In this document: one piece after another, positions 1 through 8,741 of the stretch
Layout of the letters: the number at the start of each line of letters is the position of its first letter
How positions within the stretch are numbered: position 1 is the stretch's first letter
Assembly (NCBI GenBank): GCA_016222825.1
Contig: JACRQF010000010.1
Span: 372,001-436,000, forward strand
Direction of reading: 5' to 3'
DNA from: Verrucomicrobiota bacterium
GTDB lineage: Bacteria; Verrucomicrobiota; Verrucomicrobiia; CAIQCK01
Length of the DNA: 64,000 nucleotides
The notes under the pieces: generated by a model
The model's input: only the letters and a program-made list of their open reading frames with translations
The model's database searches: none
Told to the model about the DNA's origin: nothing
Position numbers and translations under genes: made by a program

Positions 1-880
1 GTCCCGCTGCGTAATCCTGGTCGCCACCGGAGTCCACGTTCTCGTAGAAGCTCTTCGGCCCGCCCGACGCGCCCGGCTTGCGGCGCAACAACGTAATGTC
101 CGCCTCGACCCTCACGTCGCCAGCGCCCGTGTTCACCAACTCGAACTCGACCGCGAGTTTCCCGTCGCCGGCTTCGCGCGCCTGCACGAACCGCGCCGAG
201 GGCGTCGCCGGCCCACCGAAGCGCAGCAAGCCGAAGTTGGCGAAGTCGTGCCAACTGCGGCCGCGGAACGACCACTGCGATATTTTCTTGAACGGCGTGC
301 GCTGGTTGTCCACGACATCGAAGCCCCACACGTCGCCCGGCTTCGGCGGCTCCGTCTGCAAGCTCGCGAAAGAAATCGCCATCTCGCCTTCCCATCCCGT
401 CTCCGTGACGCGCGCCGCCTGCCGCCACGGCGCATTCCAGTTGCGGTCGGTGCCCGGCTGGCCGAAGCCCTCGCCAAACGCGCCGCTGGCGTAGAGCGCG
501 AAGTTGAAGTAACGCTTTCGCGTCCGTTGCGGGTCAACCGCCACCTCGACCAGGTCGCCGCCGCGCCACGAGTCCACGTGGCCCGTTTCCGTCGGCGACA
601 TCGGCTGCCGCACCTGAGCCGGCCGCTCGATGCGAAACGCGATGTAGAGGTTCTCCTTGTCGTAACCAACAAAGCACTGCCGCTCGAATTCATCCGCCAC
701 GCCGTCCGGCGCGGTCTTGAACGGCCCGATCAGCGCGGCGGTCTGCCACTCGGCGCGCCCCACGTTGCCATCAATCACCGGCGCCTGTGCCAGCAGCGGC
801 GCAGTGGCGACGGGCGTGCGACGCCACTCCACATCATCCGCAGCCACGGCCGCGGCCAGAATCAATGGCAACCACTTCAT
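1..880 (-). CDS. Secreted CBM9-like (carbohydrate-binding family 9 fold) protein, 3' end outside window
   Basis: At least 293 residues are visible and the frame is still open at the left edge. The protein starts MKWLPLILAAAVAAD, a short signal peptide. From about residue 30 it reads APVIDGNVGRAEWQTA, followed by VGYDKENLYIAFRIE and later GDLVEVAVDP and NRNWNAPWR-like segments. This is the pattern of the CBM9-like sugar-binding domain of secreted proteins. The ATG at 880 overlaps the stop of the upstream gene (TAATG) and follows AAAGGAG, so the two are translationally coupled. It probably binds carbohydrate outside the cytoplasm; no catalytic domain is visible in the part present. Confidence 0.75.
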   Translation of the reverse strand, partial: MKWLPLILAAAVAADDVEWRRTPVATAPLLAQAPVIDGNVGRAEWQTAALIGPFKTAPDGVADEFERQCFVGYDKENLYIAFRIERPAQVRQPMSPTETGHVDSWRGGDLVEVAVDPQRTRKRYFNFALYASGAFGEGFGQPGTDRNWNAPWRQAARVTETGWEGEMAISFASLQTEPPKPGDVWGFDVVDNQRTPFKKISQWSFRGRSWHDFANFGLLRFGGPATPSARFVQAREAGDGKLAVEFELVNTGAGDVRVEADITLLRRKPGASGGPKSFYENVDSGGDQDYAAG

Positions 881-1659
881 TATCGTTCTCCTTTCGCAGG
901 CGCAAACAGCGCCAGCCCTTGCGCAAAGTGATGTGCGCCTTTGATGACGCCGCCGCCTTCGCCGCTGAGGCCGCTGATGACCCGCGCGTTTGTTCGACCC
1001 GCTTTTGCCGGCTGATCAAACACATCCAGCAACAGCGTATGGATATCCGCAGCCGGCTGCGCGTTCTTCATCGTCTCTGCTGGTCGAGCCATACAGGACA
1101 CTCGCACGGCGTGCAGGATGATTCGACAGTCGCGGGCATCTGGATCACCGATGATCAGCGACCGGCCGGCGAGTGGGCCGCTAAGCCAGAGTTGTTGCTT
1201 GCGCCCGCCGGCCTCGCGACCGTCGAAAGCCAGCTTCATATCGCGTCCGCTCCACGTGAACGCGACGTGATGCCGCTGGCCCGGCTGCCAGTCGCGCGGC
1301 GCTGGGGCCGGCACCGACAACAACCCGTCCTGCACGCCCACCGCGCTCATGGATACGGCGACCTGATGCTGGCCGTTCTTGGACAGCCACGCCGCGCTCA
1401 TCGAGAAATGCTCCGGCACGCGAAACCCGAACAGCGCAAACGCCCGCCGATACTCCTTCGGCTTCGTCGCTGGATAAAGCTCGGTCATCGGCGTCAGCCA
1501 CAATTCGATGGTGCCCTCCTCCAGTCGCAAGTTGCCGGGGGCGGGATACTCGATGCCGCCGGCCCGCGCCAGATCAGCAGCGGCAACGGAAAGAACGGCG
1601 GCCAGAATCAGCAATGTGGCTGGGCCGCGCGGATGTTGCCGGCGGGATGGAGGGTTCAT
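880..1659 (-). CDS. Secreted LamG/concanavalin-A-like protein
   Basis: 259 residues. The N-terminus is MNPPSRRQHPRGPATLLILAAVLSV-like, a basic then hydrophobic export signal ending near ADLARAGG. The segments EGTIELWLTPM (about 45-55) and PGQRHHVAFTWSGRDMKLAFDG (about 128-149) are typical of the LamG/ConA-like jelly-roll used for glycan or cell-surface binding. No hydrolase motif is seen. It begins 7 bases after the double-DUF4178 gene and overlaps the next gene by its stop codon, so it is co-transcribed with both. The function is inferred from fold only; the partner is unknown. Confidence 0.7.
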   Translation of the reverse strand: MNPPSRRQHPRGPATLLILAAVLSVAAADLARAGGIEYPAPGNLRLEEGTIELWLTPMTELYPATKPKEYRRAFALFGFRVPEHFSMSAAWLSKNGQHQVAVSMSAVGVQDGLLSVPAPAPRDWQPGQRHHVAFTWSGRDMKLAFDGREAGGRKQQLWLSGPLAGRSLIIGDPDARDCRIILHAVRVSCMARPAETMKNAQPAADIHTLLLDVFDQPAKAGRTNARVISGLSGEGGGVIKGAHHFAQGLALFAPAKGER

Positions 1660-1666
1660 AACAAAA

Positions 1667-2863
1667 TCATGGCCCAGGCACCCGGCTGAACGCTGCGAGC
1701 GTGTCGCTTTCCTTCAGCGTCAGGCCGATATAGAACTCGGTTTCCTTCTCGTTCCATCGCCCCATCACCCAATGGTCAGCTCTGCGCGCCAGAAAACCAA
1801 ATCGCACCGCGCCCGGCGTCAAATCAGCGCCAGCCGCTCCATCGTGCGAAAGCCACTTCGCGCGGAAAAGCTCCTGGACCTTCGTTTCGCTGCCGTCGAG
1901 TGTCACCGTGTCACCCGCGCGTTTCGCCGCCGCCTCAAACGGCGTCGGAGGCTCCGCAGGCGTGAACGGTATCATGAGATGCCATTCCTTTGCGTTGCCG
2001 CTGAGGCCGCAGACCAACAGCGCCCGTCCGCCGCCGACGCGGGTCAGTTCATATTCGCGGCAGTCGTAGAGCGCGCCGACTTTCGCTATTTCGACCGTGG
2101 CGCGGCCTGCGACTGTAAAAGCCCAATTCCTCAGCGTGCCACTTGCGCCGAGCGCAAACGCCGCAGCGGGAGGCGACGGTTTCGTGAGCGGCGCGGCCGA
2201 ACGCCAGCCTGTCGGCCTCGAAGCAAAGAACCATGCGCCGATCACGACCGCGAAGACGATGAGCTTCAGCATCCAGCCATACGACATGGACTCCGCTGCC
2301 CCGCCCGCTGCTGAAAGCGAGCGGCCAATGGAAAGCGCGGGCGCGAGCGCCGGCATCTTCGGCAGGTTGAATGCTTCGGTGATCGTCTCGGCGGGCACGG
2401 TGATGCCCTGGTAGCACTCAACCTCGTCGCCGGTCCAACTCACCACCAGCATCTGGTTGCCGCTCTCGACGTTGAAGTAGTCGGCTATGTCGCCAACCTC
2501 CACACCTTCCGGAGGCGTGCCTTCGATGAAATAGACGCGCGACTGGTCCACCAACGTGACCGGCATCGGCTGACCGTCGAGGTCGACCTGATCACCGACA
2601 CTCTTCGCCGCCGCCTCGTTCGCCGTCAGCGGATGCGACGGCTCAAAGAGCGTGAACAGCCGCCACTCCGAGCCGCTCTCGGTTTCCTCGAACACCAGCG
2701 TGGCGGAACCGCCGGCATCGTCCACAAGGTTAAACTCGTTCCAATAGTAAGTCTCGCCCTCGTCGTCCATGCCCATGACCACGCGACCGGCAACGCGGAA
2801 ACGCTGGCCGCCCAGCACGCCGGTCGCGCCGAGTCGCAGTGGAGTTGGATTGGCGTAGCTCAT
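1667..2863 (-). CDS. Double DUF4178 domain membrane protein
   Basis: 398 residues from ATG 2863. Two copies of one domain flank a membrane segment. Copy 1 (about 10-155) has LGATGVLGGQRFRVAGRVVM, a WNEFNL motif, SEWRLFTLFEP and ECYQGIT. Copy 2 (about 236-395) has LGASGTLRNWAFTVAGRATV, YDCREYEL, KEWHLMIPF and EFYIGLTL. The single helix is near 197-214. I read both copies as DUF4178, a family that elsewhere sits beside DUF350 and polyamine-related genes. The frame is open for a further 245 codons upstream, but that part is a shadow of the ATP-grasp gene. It starts 2 bases after that gene's stop. The biochemical role is unknown. Confidence 0.75.
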   Translation of the reverse strand: MSYANPTPLRLGATGVLGGQRFRVAGRVVMGMDDEGETYYWNEFNLVDDAGGSATLVFEETESGSEWRLFTLFEPSHPLTANEAAAKSVGDQVDLDGQPMPVTLVDQSRVYFIEGTPPEGVEVGDIADYFNVESGNQMLVVSWTGDEVECYQGITVPAETITEAFNLPKMPALAPALSIGRSLSAAGGAAESMSYGWMLKLIVFAVVIGAWFFASRPTGWRSAAPLTKPSPPAAAFALGASGTLRNWAFTVAGRATVEIAKVGALYDCREYELTRVGGGRALLVCGLSGNAKEWHLMIPFTPAEPPTPFEAAAKRAGDTVTLDGSETKVQELFRAKWLSHDGAAGADLTPGAVRFGFLARRADHWVMGRWNEKETEFYIGLTLKESDTLAAFSRVPGP

Positions 2864-2865
2864 GG

Positions 2866-3987
2866 TCAGCGGAAGAAGTGCGGCACGAAGCGGCTCAGGT
2901 TGCCCGTGATACGCCGCGTGTCCTCGCGGATGCCGAGCCCGGCCGGCTCGTGGTCCACGATCCAAACGCCAAAGACCGGCCGGTGGCCGTCGAACTCCGG
3001 CAGCGCGGCAATCGCCTGATAGACGTGGCCTTCCCCGCCGTAGTCGCCGCCGGTTTCCTCGACGGCGACGCCGCCCTCGAACCACGCGACGTTGCTGCCC
3101 TCGCGGCTGAGTTTCGGTTTGCGCACGTAGCGTCCGCCGAGCGGCGCGGCGGTCTCGTGCGCAGGCAGCAAGTTCGGATGGTCCGGGAATAGCTCCCAGA
3201 GAATCGGCAGCAGGCCCTTGTTGCTCAGAAGCATCTTCCACGCCGGCTCGATGAACTGCACCGGGTCGGTCGCGAGGTTCGGGCCAAACTCCTCGTGCCA
3301 CATCCATTCCCACGGATAGAGCTTGAAGCAATGCGTGATCCGCTGCCCTTCGGCGTCCACGAAATAGCTCTGCCCCGCGTCCCAACCGATGTCCTCGATG
3401 GCGACGGCTTTCGTCATCACGCCAGCCTGCTCGCAGGTGTCGCGGAGGTAGAGCACGGTTTGCTCGTCTTCGGGGTGATCCTTGATGCTGCTGAAATGGA
3501 TCATCGTGCCACACCACCGCCGCCATGCCTCGATGAGCCGCTCGTGGACCGAGTTGAACTGGTCGGCGTCGGGCCGCGTCTCCTGGAGCCAGAACCATTG
3601 CGCCACCGCCGCCTCCACCAGCGCCGTCGGCGTGTCGGCGTTGTATTCGAGCAGCTTCGGCGGCGCGTCGCCGTCGTAGGCAAGATCGAAACGCCCGTAG
3701 AGGCTAAAGTCATCGCGTTCCCACGAGCGCAGGATGGCCGGCCGCGCGATCTCCGGGATGCCGAGCCTCTGCCACCAGCCGCGCTCGATCACCGCCCCTG
3801 CTGCCTCGATGCAAAGCCGGTGCAGCACGCCCGCCGCCGTCTCCAGCGCGTCCACGTCGCGTGTCGTCAACTCGTAGCAGGCCGACTCGTCCCAATACGG
3901 CCCGCAGTCGTGCGAGTGATACGTCAGGCCGATCTCCTCAACCTTCTCGCGCCATGCGGGTCTGGGTTCGCAGCGGTGCCGTTGCAT
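2866..3987 (-). CDS. Glutathionylspermidine synthase-like ATP-grasp ligase (YgiC/YjfC family)
   Basis: 373 residues, close to the 386 of E. coli YgiC. Family landmarks are HSHDCGPYWDESACYELT near the N-terminus, SLYGRFDLAYDG, LLEYNADTPTALVEAAVAQW, WEWMWHEEFG, NKGLLPILWELFPDHPNLLP and the C-terminal VRKPKLSREGSNVAW. These are the C-terminal ATP-grasp synthetase fold of glutathionylspermidine synthase, without an amidase domain. The true substrate of YgiC/YjfC proteins is unsettled. ATG 3987 overlaps the stop of the lipoprotein gene (ATGA). Together with the DUF350 and DUF1190 genes this matches the E. coli yjfL-yjfM-yjfC arrangement. Confidence 0.88.
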   Translation of the reverse strand: MQRHRCEPRPAWREKVEEIGLTYHSHDCGPYWDESACYELTTRDVDALETAAGVLHRLCIEAAGAVIERGWWQRLGIPEIARPAILRSWERDDFSLYGRFDLAYDGDAPPKLLEYNADTPTALVEAAVAQWFWLQETRPDADQFNSVHERLIEAWRRWCGTMIHFSSIKDHPEDEQTVLYLRDTCEQAGVMTKAVAIEDIGWDAGQSYFVDAEGQRITHCFKLYPWEWMWHEEFGPNLATDPVQFIEPAWKMLLSNKGLLPILWELFPDHPNLLPAHETAAPLGGRYVRKPKLSREGSNVAWFEGGVAVEETGGDYGGEGHVYQAIAALPEFDGHRPVFGVWIVDHEPAGLGIREDTRRITGNLSRFVPHFFR

Positions 3988-4370
3988 CAGGAATAGACTC
4001 CGTGATAGCGCGACGTGCTGCCGAAGCCGCTGCGCCGGACTGTGCCGGCGGGAGCGGTGGCCGCCCGCGCAGCGCGCAACGCCTCGGAGGTCGGCTCGGA
4101 GAGGTTGGTGATGGTCATCTGTGGCGTCGGCGACCACGCGCCGCCGTGGTAGTAGGCGTTGCGCTTTGCATCGTAGTGGTTGTAGGGCAGCGGAAACCAC
4201 GCGCGCGACGGCGCGTGATAGTAGCCAAGCCGGGCAACGTAGTAGTTGTTGGTATAGACGTTGCCCGGACGGAAAGCGCCCGGCTGGCTCGGCGAGGAGT
4301 CGCAGCCGGCGAGCGCGCCGGCCGACAAGCCGCCAAGGAGCACAAGTTTGACGCTTTTGCTGCGCTTCAC
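3987..4370 (-). CDS. DUF1190/YgiB-like lipoprotein
   Basis: 127 residues if started at GTG 4370. The N-terminus MKRSKSVKLVLLGGLSAG then has the lipobox LAGC, and MKRSKSV resembles the MKRTKSI start of E. coli YgiB, which is why I prefer this GTG. A TTG at 4400 in the same frame overlaps the stop of the DUF350 gene and is the alternative start. The mature part is Tyr/Asn-rich (VYTNNYYVARLGYYH), and the C-terminus RRSGFGSTSRYHG resembles the RGGFG tail of YgiB. Expected to be a lipid-anchored envelope protein that works with the downstream ATP-grasp enzyme; the function is unknown. Confidence 0.7.
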   Translation of the reverse strand: MKRSKSVKLVLLGGLSAGALAGCDSSPSQPGAFRPGNVYTNNYYVARLGYYHAPSRAWFPLPYNHYDAKRNAYYHGGAWSPTPQMTITNLSEPTSEALRAARAATAPAGTVRRSGFGSTSRYHGVYS

Positions 4371-4392
4371 GTTGGCGCGAGGAAGAGGCGGC

Positions 4393-4701
4393 TCAGCCAA
4401 TCATCGCCGCCGCGATGATGATGCAGACACCCAGAATGACCGCGCCCGCGACGATGGCGGCGGCGACGTTCTTGTTCTCAAGGATCTCCTTGTTCATGTC
4501 GCCCGGCGTGCACTTGTCGAAGACCTTGTAGCCGATGATGGCTGCGGCGATGCCGACCGCCGCGAAGAGCACCATCTGGCCGAGCGCCTGGCCGAGCGTC
4601 TGCGCGTGCCAGGTCGCGACGGGCGCGGCATCCGCAGCAAGCAGCGTCGCGGGTGGAATGAGTGCAAGGAGGAAGAGGATGCGAACAGGAATTCGTTTCA
4701 T
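4393..4701 (-). CDS. DUF350 small membrane protein (YjfL-like)
   Basis: 102 residues from ATG 4701. A signal-like segment (IPVRILFLLALIPPATLLA) is followed by two hydrophobic helices: LGQMVLFAAVGIAAAIIGYK and NVAAAIVAGAVILGVCIIIA. The linker VFDKCTPGDMNKEILENKNV matches the FDxxTPxDlxxEixxxN signature of DUF350 proteins. It heads the lipoprotein/ATP-grasp/DUF4178 cluster and overlaps the start region of the lipoprotein gene. In-frame codons upstream of 4701 lack a family match. Likely an inner-membrane component of the same uncharacterised system. Confidence 0.82.
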   Translation of the reverse strand: MKRIPVRILFLLALIPPATLLAADAAPVATWHAQTLGQALGQMVLFAAVGIAAAIIGYKVFDKCTPGDMNKEILENKNVAAAIVAGAVILGVCIIIAAAMIG

Positions 4702-4821
4702 GGTTTTTGGCTCCACCCGCATCGTAGCCGCGTCTTGCACGACCTCAAGCGCAAAAATCCCGATAATGTGGCGCACACGGCTTGTGGTGTCGGCCGAGAC
4801 GGCCGACACGACAACCACCGG

Positions 4822-5902
4822 CTACGTCGCTGCGCGCCAGTCGGCGATCTGGGTGCGGACGGTGGCGGCGGTGGGGTCGGCCAGTTCCTCGAAGATCCGC
4901 AGGGCGGCCTCGGCGTTGGAAACGGCGGCGGAGCGGTTGCCGAGTTTGTTGAAGCTGAGGGAGGAAATCCAGAGCGCGCCGGCCTCGCCGCGGCGGTCGC
5001 CGATGTCGCGGTAGATGAGGAGGGCTTGCTCGAAGAGTTCGATCGGCTCGAAGAGGTCGCCGTGGGCCTCGTGGGCCAGGCCGAGGTTGCCGAGGGCGTC
5101 GGCTTCGCCCTGGCGGTTGTGGAGTTCGCGGTGGATGGCCAGGGGCGTCGGCTTCGTTGTGGCGGTCGCCCATCTCGCGCGCGAAGCTGAGCCTTTGCTC
5201 GATTTGCTCGATGGAGTTGTGGCCGGTTTCCGCGTCGGCTGGCACGGGCGGCGGTGCGGTCTGTTCGACACCGGGCGCGGCGGGTTCGGAGGCGATGGGT
5301 TTCTGTTCCGGCACGACGGGCACGACAGCGACGGGCGCGGCAGGCGCGGGCGCGGTCCCGACGACGTCCGGGACGATAACCTTCTCTTCCTCTGCAACGG
5401 CGACCGGAACAGGGGACTCGGGCGGCGCGGGCGATGGTTCGGGCGCGGCGACCCGTTCGGGGACGGGGACTTCATCCTGAATGGTGATGGGTTGTGGCAG
5501 CACGACCGGTTCGACGGGAAGTTCCACGGGCTTCACGGGTGGCTCGGCGATAGTGAGCGGCAATGACGGCGGTTCGTCGTTCGTCGCGACCGGAAGCGTG
5601 ATGGTGGACTTGCCCGGCACCGGCTCTTCAATGGGCTGCGGCGGAAGTATGACGGTGGTCTTGTTCGGCGCTGGTTCTGCCGGCGGGGCTTGGGGGATGG
5701 GAGAGAGATCGCCGGTGGACGACTCGGCGTCGAAGCGTTGCTTTTCCATCCAGTCGAAACTCTTCGTCTTGGGGGTTGGGCCGAACGGTCCTTTGAACTT
5801 CGGCGTCTTCCGGGCGCGCGCGCCGACGAGGGCGGCGATGGCGGGGACGACGACGGCCAGGGCGAGCAGCGTGTTAAGAAGTGTGACGGTCGGGTTGTCC
5901 AT
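4822..5902 (-). CDS. Membrane-anchored Pro/Val-rich protein with C-terminal TPRs, frameshifted
   Basis: The frame opens at ATG 5902 with one helix (LLNTLLALAVVVPAIAALVG), then a long Pro/Val/Glu-rich linker, then EQIEQRLSFAREMGDRHNEAD. At about 5145 the protein-like reading jumps frame and resumes as LAIHRELHNRQGEADALGN and two TPR units, ending at 4822. Without the jump the first frame runs to 4745 as Arg/Pro-rich nonsense. The junction lies on a 14-base sequence found twice, at 5094-5107 and 5143-5156, so loss of part of a TPR unit by repeat recombination is plausible. An assembly error cannot be excluded. TPRs imply protein-protein contacts; nothing more specific can be said. Confidence 0.6.
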
Positions 5903-5928
5903 GATCGTGTTCGGGTGCGGTCAGGGTA

Positions 5929-7293
5929 TCAATAATGCCACGGCGCGCGCAACGGGCGGCTGAGCATTTTGGCGGCTTCGTCGTCGCCGACGATCTGCTC
6001 CGTCTGCGGATCGAACTTGATCTTGCGCTTCAGGAGCATGGCGATGTTGCCGAGATGGCAGAGCATGGAAGTGCGATGGCCGGTCTCGACCGGCTCAATG
6101 CCGTCTTTCCGCGACTTCACCGCGTCGAGGAAGTTGCGGTAATGGTTCTCGCTGACGCGGAGGCGTTTGTCGTTGCCGCCGAGGACGGCGTCCTTGAGCG
6201 AGGCGGGCTTGCATTCGAACTTCGACGAGCCGATTTCCAACGACCCGTCACTGCCTTCGAAGCGGACGCCGAAACCGGGCTTGTTGGTGTGGCAGAACAA
6301 CTCGACGCCGTTGGGGAACTTCGCGCGGAAGGAAACCTTCGTCGGCGTCGTGAAGAGGTCGCCTTTCTCCGGCCACTCGGAACCGGCGTCTTCGAACTCG
6401 GTCGGGAACAGATCGTCGCCGACGCCCCAGCGGGCGACGCCGTTGGAGTGGTGGCCGAAGTTGGTCGTCTGGCCGCCGGAGTAGTCAAGGATGAACCGGA
6501 ACTTGTAGAAGCAGCGGAGGTTGTGATACGGCGCTTGCGGCGCGGGACCCAGCCAGAAGTTGTAGTCGAATCCCTCCGGCACAGGCTCCGCTTTCCAACC
6601 GGGGCCGGGGCCTTTGAAGTTGTTCTCGGCGACGTAGCTCTCGACGCGTTGGAGTTTGCCGAGCTTGCCGTTGAGGACCATCTCGCACGCCTGCCGGATG
6701 TGAGCCTTCGAGCGCCACTGGCTGCCGCACTGGAGGATGCGGTTGTGTTTGCGCACGGCCTTGATCATCTCCTGACCGTCTCGGACGGTGAGCGACATCG
6801 GCTTCTGGCAATAGATGTCCTTGCCAGCTTCGGCAGCCATGATGGTCTGGATGGCGTGCCAATGGTCGGGCGTGATGATGACAACCGCGTCCACATCCTT
6901 GCGAGCGAGCACGTCCCGGAAATCAAGGCAGGCGTCGCAGCCCTTAAAGGAATCGTTGCCGGTCTTCTTGGCGTAGGCCTTGTTGACGAAATCGCGCTGC
7001 GGCTCGCGGCCGAGGAACTGCTTGTCGTCGCGGTAGCCACGGCTGCCGCGGTTCACGTCGCAGCAGGTGACGATCTGGCAATCGTCGTTCTTGAGGAACT
7101 CCGGGATGTCCACAGTGCTCTGGTTGCCGCAGCCGATGATGCCAAGCGTGATGCGGTTGCTGGGCGAGTTCTTGCCGAACACCGAGATCGGCATGATGTG
7201 CGGTGCCGTGAACGCGGCGGCGAGCGCGGCGGTGGAGCGGAGAAAATCGCGGCGATGAAGGCGCGCGCAGGAGCGGGAGATGTTCTTGTTCAT
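5929..7293 (-). CDS. Tat-exported Gfo/Idh/MocA family oxidoreductase
   Basis: 454 residues. The N-terminus holds a twin-arginine signal (HRRDFLRSTAALAAAF). Then comes a Rossmann fold with LGIIGCGNQS (about 50-59), DVDAVVIITPDHWHA and the family catalytic-lysine context AGKDIYCQKPMS (about 155-166), then the C-terminal substrate domain (LDYSGGQTTNFGHHSNGVARW). Members use NAD(P) to oxidise or reduce sugars, sugar acids or related alcohols; exported versions are abundant in Planctomycetes and Verrucomicrobia. The substrate cannot be read from sequence. It is divergent from thiI across a 93-base gap that must hold both promoters. Confidence 0.9.
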   Translation of the reverse strand: MNKNISRSCARLHRRDFLRSTAALAAAFTAPHIMPISVFGKNSPSNRITLGIIGCGNQSTVDIPEFLKNDDCQIVTCCDVNRGSRGYRDDKQFLGREPQRDFVNKAYAKKTGNDSFKGCDACLDFRDVLARKDVDAVVIITPDHWHAIQTIMAAEAGKDIYCQKPMSLTVRDGQEMIKAVRKHNRILQCGSQWRSKAHIRQACEMVLNGKLGKLQRVESYVAENNFKGPGPGWKAEPVPEGFDYNFWLGPAPQAPYHNLRCFYKFRFILDYSGGQTTNFGHHSNGVARWGVGDDLFPTEFEDAGSEWPEKGDLFTTPTKVSFRAKFPNGVELFCHTNKPGFGVRFEGSDGSLEIGSSKFECKPASLKDAVLGGNDKRLRVSENHYRNFLDAVKSRKDGIEPVETGHRTSMLCHLGNIAMLLKRKIKFDPQTEQIVGDDEAAKMLSRPLRAPWHY

Positions 7294-7386
7294 GCGAGCC
7301 TATGTTTAACACCATGAAAGCTCTGAAAGCATCTGAAAAATGAAGCGGCGCGCAAACTTCGCTTGCGGTGGATGGCGGCGGCGTGA

Positions 7387-8643
7387 ATGATGATGGCGAT
7401 GCGACAAGCTTTGCTGATTCATTATCACGAGATCGCCCTCAAGGGTGGAAACCGCGGTTATTTCGTCGGCCGGCTGAAGGACAACCTTGCGATGGCGTTG
7501 GAAGGCCTGCCGGTGGAGCGCATCGCGCATCCCGACGGGCGCGTCGCGGTCTGGCTGGAGGATGACGCACCGGTCGAGCCGGTCATCGAGCGGATTCTGC
7601 GGGTGTTTGGCGTTGCGAACTACTCTGTCGCGCGCGAGGCGGGACGCGAACTGGAGCAGATCGCCGACGTGGCGTGGGAGATGTTGGGCGACCGGCCGTT
7701 CGGATCGTTTGCGGTGCGCGTGAAACGGGCCGACAAGAATTTCCCGATGAACTCGCTGGAGGTGGAGCGCAAGCTCGGCGGCATGTTGATGGAGCGCATC
7801 CGCGGGAAATTCGGGCCGCAGGTGAAGGTCAACCTCGACGCGCCGGAGCGGACGTGTTTTGTCGGGATCACCAGCGGGCCGGTGCTCGTAGCGGTGGACA
7901 AGCAGCCGGGGCCGGGCGGAATGCCGAGCGGCACGGCGGGGCGGTTGATGTGCCTGCTCAGCGGCGGTTTCGATTCGGTCGTGGCGGCTTGGTATATGAT
8001 GAAGCGCGGCGCGAAGGTCCACTTCACGCATTTCCACGCGACGCCCGAGCGCGCGGGCGAATCATCGGCGCCGGTGGCGCGCGAGCTGGCGCGGCGGCTG
8101 ACTCCGTGGCAGTTCGGCTCGCAGTTGTGGCTGGTGCCGTTCGAGGAAATCCAACGTCACATCGTCGCGAAGGCGCCGTCGGAGTTCCGGATCATCCTTT
8201 ACCGGCGGATGATGCTGCGCATCGCGGAGCGGCTGGCGTTTCGCAAGAAATGCCTCGGCCTGGTCACTGGCGACAGCCTGGCCCAGGTCGCGTCGCAGAC
8301 GTTGCACAACCTGCGAACAGTCGGAGAGGTCGCGCATCTGCCGCTCTACCGGCCGCTGATCGGCTTCGACAAGGAAGAGATCATAGCGATGGCGCGGCGG
8401 CTCGGCACTTGCGAGACATCGTCGCAGAAGTTCGAGGATTGTTGTCCGCTCTTCATGCCGAAACATCCGGTGATCTTCTCGGAACTCGACAGCGTTACCC
8501 AAGCCGAGTCCGCGCTGGACGTGAATGCGTTGGTCCAACTCGGCCTCGACGGCGCGAGTTTGGAGCGGTTCCACTTCAAGGCAGGCGAAGTCACCATGGA
8601 GACGGTGATCAAGGCAGGGGAACACGGCGGTTCGGCTCCGTGA
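7387..8643 (+). CDS. thiI: tRNA 4-thiouridine synthase ThiI (short form, no rhodanese domain)
   Basis: 418 residues. The N-terminal ferredoxin-like/THUMP part starts IHYHEIALKGGNRGYFVGRL. The PP-loop SGGFDS lies at 192-197 and adenylates U8 of tRNA. The C-terminal part has TGDSLAQVASQT and FEDCCPLFMPKHP, the region carrying the reactive cysteine in the family. E. coli ThiI (482 residues) has an added rhodanese domain; this one stops before it, as in many bacteria, so persulfide must come from another protein. Four ATG codons cluster at the start (7387-7401) and I cannot choose among them firmly. Confidence 0.92.
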   Translation: MMMAMRQALLIHYHEIALKGGNRGYFVGRLKDNLAMALEGLPVERIAHPDGRVAVWLEDDAPVEPVIERILRVFGVANYSVAREAGRELEQIADVAWEMLGDRPFGSFAVRVKRADKNFPMNSLEVERKLGGMLMERIRGKFGPQVKVNLDAPERTCFVGITSGPVLVAVDKQPGPGGMPSGTAGRLMCLLSGGFDSVVAAWYMMKRGAKVHFTHFHATPERAGESSAPVARELARRLTPWQFGSQLWLVPFEEIQRHIVAKAPSEFRIILYRRMMLRIAERLAFRKKCLGLVTGDSLAQVASQTLHNLRTVGEVAHLPLYRPLIGFDKEEIIAMARRLGTCETSSQKFEDCCPLFMPKHPVIFSELDSVTQAESALDVNALVQLGLDGASLERFHFKAGEVTMETVIKAGEHGGSAP

Positions 8644-8650
8644 GGCGGCG

Positions 8651-8716
8651 AAACTCCAAGCTCAAACCTCAAAGCTCAAAAGAAACTCCAAGTTTCAGGC
8701 TCAGAAAGCTCCAAGA
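8651..8716. repeat. Low-complexity CTCCAAG/CTCAAA direct repeats
   Basis: Just after the thiI stop the sequence repeats variants of aaactccaagctcaaa several times, with a second cluster ending at ctccaagactg. It is not coding. It resembles short spelled-out intergenic repeats rather than a terminator, because no strong stem forms. Confidence 0.5.
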
Positions 8717-8741
8717 CTGTTTGTAGTCGCTCCAGCAGATA

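Noticed and set aside
2864..3598. N-terminal 245 codons in frame with the DUF4178 gene
   Set aside because: They read as an Arg/Ala-rich shadow of the ATP-grasp gene; the true start is ATG 2863.
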